From Pseudomonas sp. P8_241 (lineage in GTDB: Bacteria; Pseudomonadota; Gammaproteobacteria; Pseudomonadales; Pseudomonadaceae): a stretch of DNA of 64,000 bases. The notes under the pieces are model-generated. The model had not been told where the DNA came from, searched no databases, and saw nothing but the letters and a program-made list of their open reading frames with translations. Below, one piece after another: positions 47,280 through 55,613 of this stretch. The stretch is from the NCBI RefSeq assembly GCF_034008315.1, contig NZ_CP125377.1, positions 1,252,001-1,316,000 on the forward strand. Direction: 5' to 3'. A program made the translations under genes and the position numbers. Position 1 is the stretch's first letter. The number at the start of each line of letters is the position of its first letter.

Positions 47280-48521
47280 ACTTGTCTGGTTCAACCGCTT
47301 GTTGAATTCCAGCCACGCCGCCAGCAACGCCATCAGACCGGCGCCCACCAGCGCGGTGAAGATCTGCATGGCGAAGGCATCATCGGTCAACGCGTTGATC
47401 ATGTCCGCCAAAGGCGCCAACAACACACCCAGGCAGAAAATCTCCAACGAAAAACGCCCCATGCGGCAGCTTTGCTGCGCCAGCCAGTTTTGCGTCCAGC
47501 CGTTGTCGGGCAGCAGTTTCGCCGTGACGTAGGCCAATGCGAGGAAGTGCATCAGGCGCGCGGGAGACAAGTCGGTCTTGCTGATGGGGTACAACAGATT
47601 TCTCAGGCTGGCTGGCACCACGGCATCGTGGATTTCCGGCCAGCGCCAAAGGACGGTCAGCACCCCGGCCAGTACGGCATAAACAGCTGCGCCAACAAAC
47701 AACGGCTGGCGCAATAGTGGACGAGACTCGGGCAACACTGGACGCTGTCCATGAATCGCGGCCGCGCCACCGAGTACGAACAACAGCTGCCAGGCCACGG
47801 GGTTGAAGTACCAGACGCCATCTTTGATCGCGGCCAGATTCCAGCCCGCCAACGGCACCATCAAGTACAGCGCCAATGACATGGCCACCACCATCCACGC
47901 TTGACGTACCAGCAACGGCAACACCAGCGGCAGACCCGCCAGCAGCACGATGTACAGCGGCAGCGGGTCCATCAGGTTCGGTTTGAAGCGCAGCAGCAGT
48001 TCATCGATCAAGGCTTGCTGCGGGTTGCTGATGAAGTGGTGCATGCCCATTTCTTCGACCAGGTCGCGGGTTTCCACGTGGCTGTTGGCGAAGAACACAA
48101 TGCCCATCAGCATCGCCAGCAAAAAGATGTGGACGACATAGAGCACCCAGGCACGGCGCAGGATTTTCACGCAGGCGATGAGCAATCCTTCCCGCGCCAG
48201 GACTTTGCCGTAGGCCAGCACCGCCGCGTAACCGGCGAGGAATACGAAGACTTCGGCGGCATCGCTGAAACCGAAGTTGCGAAGGGTGATTTGTCCCAAG
48301 GGATTGTGGGGCACGTGATCCCAGAAAATGAAGATCAGTGCCAGACCACGAAAGAAGTCGATCCGGTGATCGCGCGTTGACGTCATGTCGGCAGGCTCGT
48401 GAACGGCTGATGAAAAGGATTGGTCGCGAGCGCACTGAGTAGGCGCGCCATCGGCGGCGCGCAGGGTGGCGTGATTCGCGGGCAATTGCAAAGTCGGGAT
48501 ATTACCGGATGTCTCTGCCAT
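47226..48521 (-). CDS. opgC: OpgC-type membrane acyltransferase
   Basis: 431 residues from 48521, where GAGG lies very close to the ATG; a start at 48386 (MTSTRDHRIDFFRG) matches the usual family N-terminus, so the first 45 residues are uncertain. About ten membrane segments follow. OpgC features are DHRIDFFRGLALIFIFWDHVP and GFSDAAEVFVFLAGY. The family succinylates osmoregulated periplasmic glucans; other substrates are possible. The last 17 residues ([17 protein letters not shown]) are entirely encoded by the REP at 47201-47279, so the native C-terminus was probably replaced or extended by repeat insertion. Confidence 0.88.
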   Translation of the reverse strand: MAETSGNIPTLQLPANHATLRAADGAPTQCARDQSFSSAVHEPADMTSTRDHRIDFFRGLALIFIFWDHVPHNPLGQITLRNFGFSDAAEVFVFLAGYAAVLAYGKVLAREGLLIACVKILRRAWVLYVVHIFLLAMLMGIVFFANSHVETRDLVEEMGMHHFISNPQQALIDELLLRFKPNLMDPLPLYIVLLAGLPLVLPLLVRQAWMVVAMSLALYLMVPLAGWNLAAIKDGVWYFNPVAWQLLFVLGGAAAIHGQRPVLPESRPLLRQPLFVGAAVYAVLAGVLTVLWRWPEIHDAVVPASLRNLLYPISKTDLSPARLMHFLALAYVTAKLLPDNGWTQNWLAQQSCRMGRFSLEIFCLGVLLAPLADMINALTDDAFAMQIFTALVGAGLMALLAAWLEFNKRLNQTSKRSQPSAAPTEADRIPL

Positions 48522-48627
48522 TGCCTCAACGTTTGACCGCCGGTCTGAAAGGCCGCTTTATCTGCGATTTCTGACAGTAGACCAGCTCAAATACTTATGT
48601 GTGCAGCGTTCTGAAACGGGAGCATTC

Positions 48628-49002
48628 ATGAGAAGGGTATGGAAAGGATTGTCCAGCTACACGGTCATCGGGGTCGCCAACACCCTGATCCACTGGCAGA
48701 TCTTTTTTTTGCTGAGCGTGGCGGCAGGCCTGCGTCAGGCTATCAGCAATCTAGCGGCCTTCTGCGTGGCCGCTTCGTTTTCCTTTTACATGAACGCGCT
48801 CTACACCTTCGACGCCAAGGCCTCGGTCGCCGGTTACGTGCTATTTATTACTGGCATGGGCGCGTTGAGCCTGGGCGTTGGCCATGCCGGCGACGTCTGG
48901 CGTCTTCACGGCTTGCTGACGGTGGCTCTGTTTTCCGCGTTGAGCCTGGTGTTCGGCTTCCTGTACTCCAAGTACGTGGTCTTTCGCGAGCACGATGCAT
49001 GA
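48628..49002 (+). CDS. gtrA: GtrA-type flippase-like small membrane protein
   Basis: 124 residues from the ATG at 48628 with CGGGAG upstream. It has four hydrophobic segments and the GtrA features [13 protein letters not shown] near the start, [21 protein letters not shown] in the middle and [11 protein letters not shown] at the end. GtrA is thought to flip undecaprenyl-phosphate-glucose across the inner membrane. It overlaps the following gene by four bases (ATGA) and starts the gtr unit. Confidence 0.92.
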   Translation: MRRVWKGLSSYTVIGVANTLIHWQIFFLLSVAAGLRQAISNLAAFCVAASFSFYMNALYTFDAKASVAGYVLFITGMGALSLGVGHAGDVWRLHGLLTVALFSALSLVFGFLYSKYVVFREHDA

Positions 49003-49940
49003 AGGTTTCGCTCATCGTCCCGGTGTTCAATGAAGAGCAGTCGATCAACCTGTTTTATCAGGCGGTTCGACGCGAGTTGCAGCTCGGTGACATCGAAGTC
49101 GAGATTGTGTTCATCAATGACGGCAGCACCGATCGAACGGCGGAGCAGGCCACCGCCCTGGCCCAAACCGATGACCAGGTGGTGCTGATCAATTTCTCGC
49201 GCAATTTCGGCAAGGAGCCAGCGCTGTTCGCGGGCCTGGAATACGCCAGCGGCGATGCGGTGATCCCGATGGACGTCGACCTGCAGGATCCGATCAACGT
49301 CATCCCGCTGTTGATCGAACAATGGCGAAAAGGCGCCGACGTGGTGCTTGCCAAGCGCCGCAGCCGATCCGCCGACGGTTACCTCAGGCGCCACAGTGCA
49401 TCGATTTTCTACCACGTGCTCAATCGCATCGCGTACACCCGCATCGAAGAAAATGTCGGGGACTTCCGGCTCATGGATCGCAAGGTCGTGAACGTGATCC
49501 GCTCTTTGCCCGAGCATCAACTGTTCATGAAAGGCGTGCTCTCGTGGGCCGGGTTCAACACCGTGGTGGTGGAATATGAACGGGCCGGGCGAGTGGCGGG
49601 CAGCAGCAAGTTCAATGGCTGGAAACTGTGGAACCTGGCGCTGGAAGGCGTGACCTCGTTCAGCACCGTGCCCTTGCGGTTATGGACGTATGTGGGGGGC
49701 GCCGTTTCGATCTTTGCTGTGTTGTATGCGGTGTACATGGTGCTGGACAAGATTTTCTTCGGCAACAGCGTTCCCGGTTACCCGTCGCTGATGACGGCAA
49801 TCCTGTTTCTTGGCGGCGTGCAACTGATCGGCATCGGCATCCTCGGCGAATACATCGGACGCATCTACATCGAAGCCAAGCACCGGCCGCGCTACGTGGT
49901 CAAAGACATTGTCGGCGGCAAAGACCGGGTCGAGCCCTAG
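48999..49940 (+). CDS. gtrB: GtrB-type bactoprenol glycosyltransferase
   Basis: 313 residues. The GT2 domain has [24 protein letters not shown], the DxD-type motif MDVDLQDP, then RLMDRKVV; two C-terminal membrane helices follow ([19 protein letters not shown] and [20 protein letters not shown]). It transfers glucose (or another sugar) from UDP-sugar to undecaprenyl phosphate. Its ATG overlaps the gtrA stop. Confidence 0.95.
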   Translation: MKVSLIVPVFNEEQSINLFYQAVRRELQLGDIEVEIVFINDGSTDRTAEQATALAQTDDQVVLINFSRNFGKEPALFAGLEYASGDAVIPMDVDLQDPINVIPLLIEQWRKGADVVLAKRRSRSADGYLRRHSASIFYHVLNRIAYTRIEENVGDFRLMDRKVVNVIRSLPEHQLFMKGVLSWAGFNTVVVEYERAGRVAGSSKFNGWKLWNLALEGVTSFSTVPLRLWTYVGGAVSIFAVLYAVYMVLDKIFFGNSVPGYPSLMTAILFLGGVQLIGIGILGEYIGRIYIEAKHRPRYVVKDIVGGKDRVEP

Positions 49941-49941
49941 C

Positions 49942-51450
49942 ATGGGCCGGTTCAGCGACTTTTTTATTCGTGAACTGGGGCGACGCCAGGTCTGGTGTTT
50001 TTTTCTGCTGGCGACCCTGGTCTATGCGTTGCCGTTGATCCTTGCGGACTTCCCCTACATCGATGACAACTGGCGCTCGCTGTCTGCGGGCATGGCCTGG
50101 GCCGAGCAGGGGCGATTGTTTGCCCAGTTGTTTTTCAACGTACTGACGTTCACCGATGCGGCGCCGAACATCTTTCCGCTGCCCTTGTTGATCGCCACGC
50201 TGGCCATGGCTTCGGCGCTCACCAGCCTGACCTTTCATTACTTTCGCCAACCGACTATCGCCTGTTGCCTGGTGTTGTTGCCCCTCTGGTACAACCCGTT
50301 CTTCCTGCAGAACCTGTCCTATCAATACGACGGCGCACCCATGGCATTAAGTGTTGTGGCGGTGATGTATGCGATCACCTTTCGTCATCCCAGGCGCAGC
50401 GTGCAATGGCTGGTGCCGTCCTTTCTGATTGCGTTGGCATTGGGACTTTATCAGGTGAGCCTGAATGTGTTTCTGGGGCTGTGTTGCCTGGAGGTATTGC
50501 GGGCTGCACACGACAAAACAGCCTGGTCGCAATGGCCCGGTCTGATCGGTTGGAAATTCGCCCAAGTGCTTCTGGGCTGGCTGATCTACTGCGTCAGCGC
50601 CTATCCGTTCATGGGCTCAAGTCGAACGCTATTGCTCAATTGGGCGGCGTCCCCCTGGCTGCAGATCCACATCAACATCGCCCGGGTGCTGGAAAAAGTC
50701 GTGCTGCTGTTTCATGGGGGGTTGGTCTGGGTCTTTGCCGGGCTGTTGTTGTGCGCCGTCGCCGGTGCTATTCGCCTCGGTTTGATGGTGGTGCAGCGCG
50801 AAGACAGTCGTGCGAAAAAATTTTTGATCGGCCTGCTGTGTTTGCTGACCGTGCCGGTCGTGGTGCTGTTGGTGTCGGGTGTGGCGTTGTTCTTTCGCGA
50901 CTTCAACGAAGGCGCCAGAACCCTGATGGGGTTTGCTGTGTTGCTGGTGCTGCTGTTCTACCTGAGTTATCTGGCGTTGGCGTCCGTGCATGAGCGACTG
51001 CCCTTGTTGTTGGTCGTGCCGCTATTGGCGATGCTGTCGCTGTCGTTCGCGTACGGGCGAGTATTGACCGTGCAGAAAACCTTCGCGACCAGCGCCTTGT
51101 TCAACCTTGAACGAGACATCGCCAGCCGCCCGCTACTGCGTGACGCCAAGCGCATTTACCTGTCGGTGAGCTATTCCGATCATTGGTTGGCGGGCGCGGC
51201 CGGTTCGTTCAAGCAGATGCCGGTGTTGCATTATTTGCTCAATATCGACTTTTACATGCTGGCGGAAAACCTGCCGAAAGTCGGCATCACCAACGTGGTC
51301 GCGGAGAAGGACCGGCGCAACGCCACACGCGTGGGTTATCAAGGTTATCCGGCGCTGGTGGAGAGCCAGTACTACCGGATTTTCCTGATTGGTGATTACG
51401 GCTTCATCGTGATGAAAGAACCGGCCCCGATCAAATCATTGCGCTGGTGA
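49942..51450 (+). CDS. GtrC-type O-antigen glucosyltransferase, membrane protein
   Basis: 502 residues from the ATG one base after the gtrB stop. Eleven or so hydrophobic segments are visible, with a conserved-looking periplasmic N-terminal loop (ADFPYIDDNWRSLSAGMAW) that holds the acidic residues typical of GT-C enzymes. This type (glucosyltransferase domain-containing protein) moves the sugar from the lipid carrier to the O-antigen, changing the surface serotype. The exact linkage and sugar are unknown. The gtrABC layout is complete. Confidence 0.9.
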   Translation: MGRFSDFFIRELGRRQVWCFFLLATLVYALPLILADFPYIDDNWRSLSAGMAWAEQGRLFAQLFFNVLTFTDAAPNIFPLPLLIATLAMASALTSLTFHYFRQPTIACCLVLLPLWYNPFFLQNLSYQYDGAPMALSVVAVMYAITFRHPRRSVQWLVPSFLIALALGLYQVSLNVFLGLCCLEVLRAAHDKTAWSQWPGLIGWKFAQVLLGWLIYCVSAYPFMGSSRTLLLNWAASPWLQIHINIARVLEKVVLLFHGGLVWVFAGLLLCAVAGAIRLGLMVVQREDSRAKKFLIGLLCLLTVPVVVLLVSGVALFFRDFNEGARTLMGFAVLLVLLFYLSYLALASVHERLPLLLVVPLLAMLSLSFAYGRVLTVQKTFATSALFNLERDIASRPLLRDAKRIYLSVSYSDHWLAGAAGSFKQMPVLHYLLNIDFYMLAENLPKVGITNVVAEKDRRNATRVGYQGYPALVESQYYRIFLIGDYGFIVMKEPAPIKSLRW

Positions 51451-51473
51451 GCGCAAGGCAGAGCCGTCGGAGT

Positions 51474-53093
51474 TCATGCCGCAGCCTCCTCGTTGGGCTC
51501 GAAACTGTCCGCCCGCGCCATCTGCCACATCCGCGAATAGAACTCGCCGCTCACTTCCCCGCTGAGTAATTCGCCGGGTTTGAGGAACACGTGCAGTTGC
51601 GAGAACAACTTGATCTCGGTCGCCGACATGCGTCGCACCAGATGCTTGGCCGACAGTTGTGAAGGGTGGTCGAGGCCGGCGGCGGCAAGCATTTCCGCCA
51701 AAGCCTTGAGGGTGTTGCGGTGGAAACTGAACACCCGCTGAGCCTTGTCCGGCACCACCAGGGCCCGTTGGCGCAGATTGTCCTGGGTGGCGACGCCGGT
51801 CGGGCATTTGTTGGTGTGGCAGCTTTGCGACTGGATGCAACCAATGGCGAACATGAAGCCACGTGCGGAGTTGGCCCAGTCGGCACCAATGGCTAAAACA
51901 CTGGCAATGTCGAAGGCGCTGACGATCTTGCCGCTGGCGCCGAGCTTGATCTTGTCCCGCAGGTTCAGGCCCACGAGGGTGTTGTGCACGAACAGCAGGC
52001 CTTCGCGCATCGGCACGCCGATGTGGTCGGTGAACTCCACGGGGGCGGCGCCGGTGCCGCCTTCCTTGCCGTCGACGACGATGAAATCCGGAAGGATGCC
52101 CGTCTCCAGCATGGCCTTGGCGATACCCATGAACTCCCACGGATGGCCGAGACAAAACTTGAAGCCCACCGGTTTGCCGCCGGACAGTTCGCGCAGTTGC
52201 TGGATGAAATGCATCATTTCAATCGGTGTCGAAAACGCGCTGTGCCGCGATGGCGACACGCAGTCTTCACCCATGAGAATGCCGCGGGTGTCGGCGATTT
52301 CCCGGGTGACCTTGTGCTTGGGCAGGATGCCGCCGTGGCCGGGCTTGGCGCCTTGGCTCATCTTGATTTCGATCATCCGCACCTGAGGCGTTTGTGCCTG
52401 CGCAGCGAAACGCTCCGGATCGAATCGGCCGTCGGCGGTGCGGCAGCCGAAGTAACCGCTGCCCAGTTCCCAGGTCAGGTCGCCACCGTGCTCGCGGTGA
52501 TAAGGGCTGATGCTGCCCTCGCCGGTGTCATGGGCGAAGTTGCCGAGTTTGGCACCCTGGTTCAGCGCGCGAATCGCGTTGGCGCTGAGTGAGCCGAAAC
52601 TCATGGCCGAGATATTGAACACGGACGCCGAATACGGTTGTGTGCACTGCGGGCCACCCACGGTCACGCGAAAACTGCCCGGGTCGCTCAGCGGTGCCGG
52701 GCGCATGGAGTGGCCGATGAATTCGAAGCCCGACTGGTACACATCAATCAAGGTGCCGAAGGGTTTGTCGGCGGATTCGTTCTTGGCCCGGGAGTAGACC
52801 AGCGAGCGCTGTGCCCGGGAGAAGGGCAGGGCGTCGCTGTCGGATTCGAGCAGGTACTGGCGGATCTCCGGGCGGATGCCTTCGACCAGATAGCGGATGT
52901 TGCCCAGGATCGGATAGTTGCGGCGCACCGCGTGAGGGCTTTGCAGCAGGTCGAACAGCCCTATGAGGCTCAGTACGCCGGTGACGGCAGTGATCGGCCA
53001 GAGCCAATCGTGTTCAAGAAAGGGCAGGCTGGCGAGGGTGAAGATGACGCAGACGGCAAAGAAGGCGTAGCGGCTCAGGAGTGACAGGCTCAT
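51474..53093 (-). CDS. FMN-binding glutamate-synthase-family protein
   Basis: 539 residues. Two N-terminal membrane helices (AFFAVCVIFTLASLPFL and WPITAVTGVLSLIGLFDLL) precede a domain like the FMN part of glutamate synthase large subunit: SAMSFGSLSANAIRALNQGA, GAKPGHGGILP, VVDGKEGGTGAAP, and the iron-sulfur Cys cluster QSQSCHTNKCPTGVATQ. The amidotransferase and flavin-reductase domains of GOGAT are absent, so it is not GltB. The physiological reaction is unknown; a membrane-tethered flavin/FeS oxidoreductase is likely. AGGA lies upstream of the ATG. Confidence 0.9.
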   Translation of the reverse strand: MSLSLLSRYAFFAVCVIFTLASLPFLEHDWLWPITAVTGVLSLIGLFDLLQSPHAVRRNYPILGNIRYLVEGIRPEIRQYLLESDSDALPFSRAQRSLVYSRAKNESADKPFGTLIDVYQSGFEFIGHSMRPAPLSDPGSFRVTVGGPQCTQPYSASVFNISAMSFGSLSANAIRALNQGAKLGNFAHDTGEGSISPYHREHGGDLTWELGSGYFGCRTADGRFDPERFAAQAQTPQVRMIEIKMSQGAKPGHGGILPKHKVTREIADTRGILMGEDCVSPSRHSAFSTPIEMMHFIQQLRELSGGKPVGFKFCLGHPWEFMGIAKAMLETGILPDFIVVDGKEGGTGAAPVEFTDHIGVPMREGLLFVHNTLVGLNLRDKIKLGASGKIVSAFDIASVLAIGADWANSARGFMFAIGCIQSQSCHTNKCPTGVATQDNLRQRALVVPDKAQRVFSFHRNTLKALAEMLAAAGLDHPSQLSAKHLVRRMSATEIKLFSQLHVFLKPGELLSGEVSGEFYSRMWQMARADSFEPNEEAAA

Positions 53094-53140
53094 ACGGTTT
53101 CCTTGGGTTCGGACTCAATAAATTTAGCGATACAAAACAC

Positions 53141-53231
53141 TGTGGGAGCGAGCCTGCTCGCGAAGGCGATTCCATGTTCAACGTAGATGTTGACCGATAC
53201 TCAGCATTCGCGAGCAAGCTTGCTCCTACAG
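53141..53231. repeat. REP pair (GAGC..GCTCGC family)
   Basis: TGTGGGAGCGAGCCTGCTCG (53141) faces GCGAGCAAGCTTGCTCC ending at 53231. Confidence 0.85.
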
Positions 53232-53370
53232 GAAAGCATTTCAATGTTATGTCAGGATTTAGTGCCCGGAGGAAACCTAAACAATGTGAAGGTCTGTGAT
53301 GAGGCCGTTCGCTTTGCTCGCGGGCGGCGGACATGTGATCCTTGCCGTTTTGAGTAAAAGGCCTTTTTCC

Positions 53371-53805
53371 ATGTCGACGTTTCCAGACCAGTCCACTGGA
53401 CTAATCCGCATTGCCGCCGCGCTATTGATCGGTGCCGACGGTCGAACCCTGCAGGTGCGAAAGCGCGGTACGCAGGCGTTCATGCAACCGGGGGGCAAAA
53501 TCGAAGCCCATGAGTTGCCGGTTCATGCGCTGGCCAGAGAACTGGAAGAGGAGTTGGGTCTGATCATCGATCCCGTCAGCGCGACGTTTCTTGGGCAGTT
53601 CTCTGCCCCCGCCGCCAACGAGCCGGGATTTGTCGTACAGGCAGATATCTTTCAGCTGACAATCGATGCAGACGTCACCCCGGCGGCAGAGATCGAAGAA
53701 GTGATCTGGATCGACCCGGCCAGCGACGCTGGTGTCACGCTGGCGCCATTGACACGAGACCTGATCCTGCCGTTTTATCGAGCCTCGCTGACCGCGATCG
53801 CCTGA
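53371..53805 (+). CDS. Nudix hydrolase
   Basis: 144 residues. The Nudix box is GGKIEAHELPVHALARELEEELG (about residues 41-63), with the preceding FMQPGG. The start at 53371 (MSTFPDQSTGLIRIAAALL) fits family length; an ATG at 53299 with GAAGG upstream is also possible and would add 24 residues of unclear character. The substrate is unknown. The LysE gene follows 22 bases downstream, in the same direction. Confidence 0.85.
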   Translation: MSTFPDQSTGLIRIAAALLIGADGRTLQVRKRGTQAFMQPGGKIEAHELPVHALARELEEELGLIIDPVSATFLGQFSAPAANEPGFVVQADIFQLTIDADVTPAAEIEEVIWIDPASDAGVTLAPLTRDLILPFYRASLTAIA

Positions 53806-53827
53806 TCATCTACGCAAAGGAACCGCC

Positions 53828-54466
53828 ATGATCCCGCTCCAGGACTTGCTGATCTTCGCCGCCGCCGCATTGCTGATGGTGCTGACGCCGGGGCCGAACA
53901 TGGTCTACCTGATCTCCCGTTCGATCTGTCAGGGACGCAAGGCCGGGGTGATTTCGTTGCTGGGTGTGGTAGCGGGGTTCTTTGTGCATCTGTTCGCTGC
54001 CGCTGCCGGTTTGACGGCGGTGTTCCTGGCGGTGCCGATGGCCTATGAAGTGTTGAAATGGGCCGGCGCGTTGTACCTGCTGTGGCTGGCCTGGCAGGCC
54101 GTCAAACCGGGTGCGCGCTCGCCGTTCGAAGCCCGGCAACTGCCGCCGGATTCGTCTCGAAAACTGATCACCATGGGTTTTCTGACCAGCGCTCTGAACC
54201 CGAAAATCGCGGTGTTCTATCTCTCGATATTTCCGCAGTTCATTTCACCTGAACACGGTTCGGTGTTCAGCCAAAGCCTCATCCTCGGTCTGACCCAGAT
54301 CAGCGTCAGTTTCACCGTCAACCTGCTGATCGCGGTGTTTGCCGCGGGCATCGCGTCGTGGTTCGTCAACAACCCGACGTGGTTGGCGACGCAGCGTTAC
54401 TTCATGGGCTTTGTGCTGTCGACGCTGGCGGTGCGGATGATGCTCGAGCAAAGACGCATGGCCTGA
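53828..54466 (+). CDS. LysE/RhtB-family amino-acid exporter
   Basis: 212 residues with AGGAACC upstream. Six hydrophobic segments; the family signature near the N-terminus is AAALLMVLTPGPNMVYLISRS, followed by QGRKAGVISLLGVVAGFFVH. It exports small metabolites or amino acids, such as homoserine or threonine, from the cytoplasm. The substrate is not known. It is likely co-transcribed with the Nudix gene. Confidence 0.93.
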   Translation: MIPLQDLLIFAAAALLMVLTPGPNMVYLISRSICQGRKAGVISLLGVVAGFFVHLFAAAAGLTAVFLAVPMAYEVLKWAGALYLLWLAWQAVKPGARSPFEARQLPPDSSRKLITMGFLTSALNPKIAVFYLSIFPQFISPEHGSVFSQSLILGLTQISVSFTVNLLIAVFAAGIASWFVNNPTWLATQRYFMGFVLSTLAVRMMLEQRRMA

Positions 54467-54480
54467 CCCGACACAATCCC

Positions 54481-54573
54481 CTGTAGGAGCGTGCTTGCTC
54501 GCGATGGCGGTGTGTCAGTCAGTGAAGAGGTTGAATGTCAGACCGCTATCGCGAGCAAGCTCGCGCCTACAGG
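54481..54573. repeat. REP pair between the LysE and metR genes
   Basis: CTGTAGGAGCGTGCTTGCTC (54481) faces GCGAGCAAGCTCGCGCC ending at 54573, in the convergent gap. Confidence 0.85.
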
Positions 54574-54586
54574 GGGATGTATTGCT

Positions 54587-55504
54587 TTAACGAACGGCGC
54601 TGACACCATCGAGTGTCGAAAACGACGTGTCCTTGGCCGTCAGCAGGAAATCGCGCATGTACGGTGCATCCAGCATGTCGGCGCGGATCCCCGCATAAAG
54701 CGTCGCAAACAAACCTTTCTCACCCAGTCGCTTGGCCTTCACGTAACCCCGTGAACTGTATTCATGCAGCGCCCAATGGGGCATGCCGCACACGCCGCGA
54801 CCACTGGCCACCAACTGCATCATCATCACCGTCAGTTCTGAGGTGCGGACCTGGGCCGGTTCGATGTCGGCCGGCTCCAGGAAGCGGGTGAAGATATCCA
54901 GGCGATCCCGTTCCACGGGGTAGGTGATCAAGGTCTCGGTGATCAAATCTTCCGGAACGATATAAGCCTTGCTCGCCAACTTGTGCTGGTTGGCCACCGC
55001 GAGCATCGCTTCATAGGTGAACAGCGGTACATAGGTGATGCCGACCAGATCCACCGGATCGGACGTCACCACCAGGTCCAGATCACCACGGGCCAGGGCC
55101 GGCAGCGGCGCGAAAGAGAAGCCCGACGCCAGGTCCAGCTCGACTTCCGGCCAGGCATCGCGGAACTGATCGATGGTTGGCATCAGCCACTGAAAGCAAC
55201 TGTGACATTCGATGGCCATGTGCAAGCGCCCGGCGGTGCCACCGGCCAGGCGGCTGATGTCGCGCTCGGCGGCACGCAGCAGCGGCAGGGTGGCGTCGGC
55301 CAGTTGCAGCAGGCGCAAACCGGCGCTGGTGAAACGCACCGGTTTGGTCTTGCGCACGAACAGCGGCATGCCCATGCGCTCCTCCAGTTCCTTGAACTGG
55401 TGGGACAGGGCCGACTGCGTCAGGTGCAGGCGATCGGCGGCGTCCACCAGGCTATCGGCTTCGCGCAAGGCGTGCAGGGTCTTGAGGTGACGGATTTCAA
55501 GCAC
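54587..55504 (-). CDS. metR: LysR-type transcriptional activator of methionine synthesis
   Basis: 305 residues from a GTG at 55504 (GGAG 8 bases upstream), giving the canonical start LEIRHLKTLHALREADSL. HTH features are TQSALSHQFKELEERMG and PLFVRKTKPVRFT, followed by the co-inducer domain with AIECHSCFQWLMP and GDLDLVVTSDP, as in E. coli MetR. It binds homocysteine and activates metE. It is divergent from metE with the MetR box between them; an upstream ATG at 55540 would lie inside this region and is not used. Confidence 0.95.
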   Translation of the reverse strand: MLEIRHLKTLHALREADSLVDAADRLHLTQSALSHQFKELEERMGMPLFVRKTKPVRFTSAGLRLLQLADATLPLLRAAERDISRLAGGTAGRLHMAIECHSCFQWLMPTIDQFRDAWPEVELDLASGFSFAPLPALARGDLDLVVTSDPVDLVGITYVPLFTYEAMLAVANQHKLASKAYIVPEDLITETLITYPVERDRLDIFTRFLEPADIEPAQVRTSELTVMMMQLVASGRGVCGMPHWALHEYSSRGYVKAKRLGEKGLFATLYAGIRADMLDAPYMRDFLLTAKDTSFSTLDGVSAVR

Positions 55505-55548
55505 CGGGGGATCTCCATGAGGAAAACTTGTGATCAACACGAAAAGGT

Positions 55549-55561
55549 TGAGTTTGTCTCA
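55549..55561. promoter_or_regulatory. Candidate MetR-binding site upstream of metE
   Basis: TGAGTTTGTCTCA fits the MetR consensus TGAANNTNNTTCA with one symmetric change in each half. It lies 53 bases before the metE ATG and 45 bases before the metR GTG. Confidence 0.7.
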
Positions 55562-55613
55562 TGTTGGGTTGGCTGTCGACAATAGCGCCATCTTTTACAG
55601 GGAGCATCTCACC

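Noticed and set aside
48628..51450. The gtr genes considered as part of a prophage
   Set aside because: No integrase, structural phage gene or attachment repeat is visible around them.
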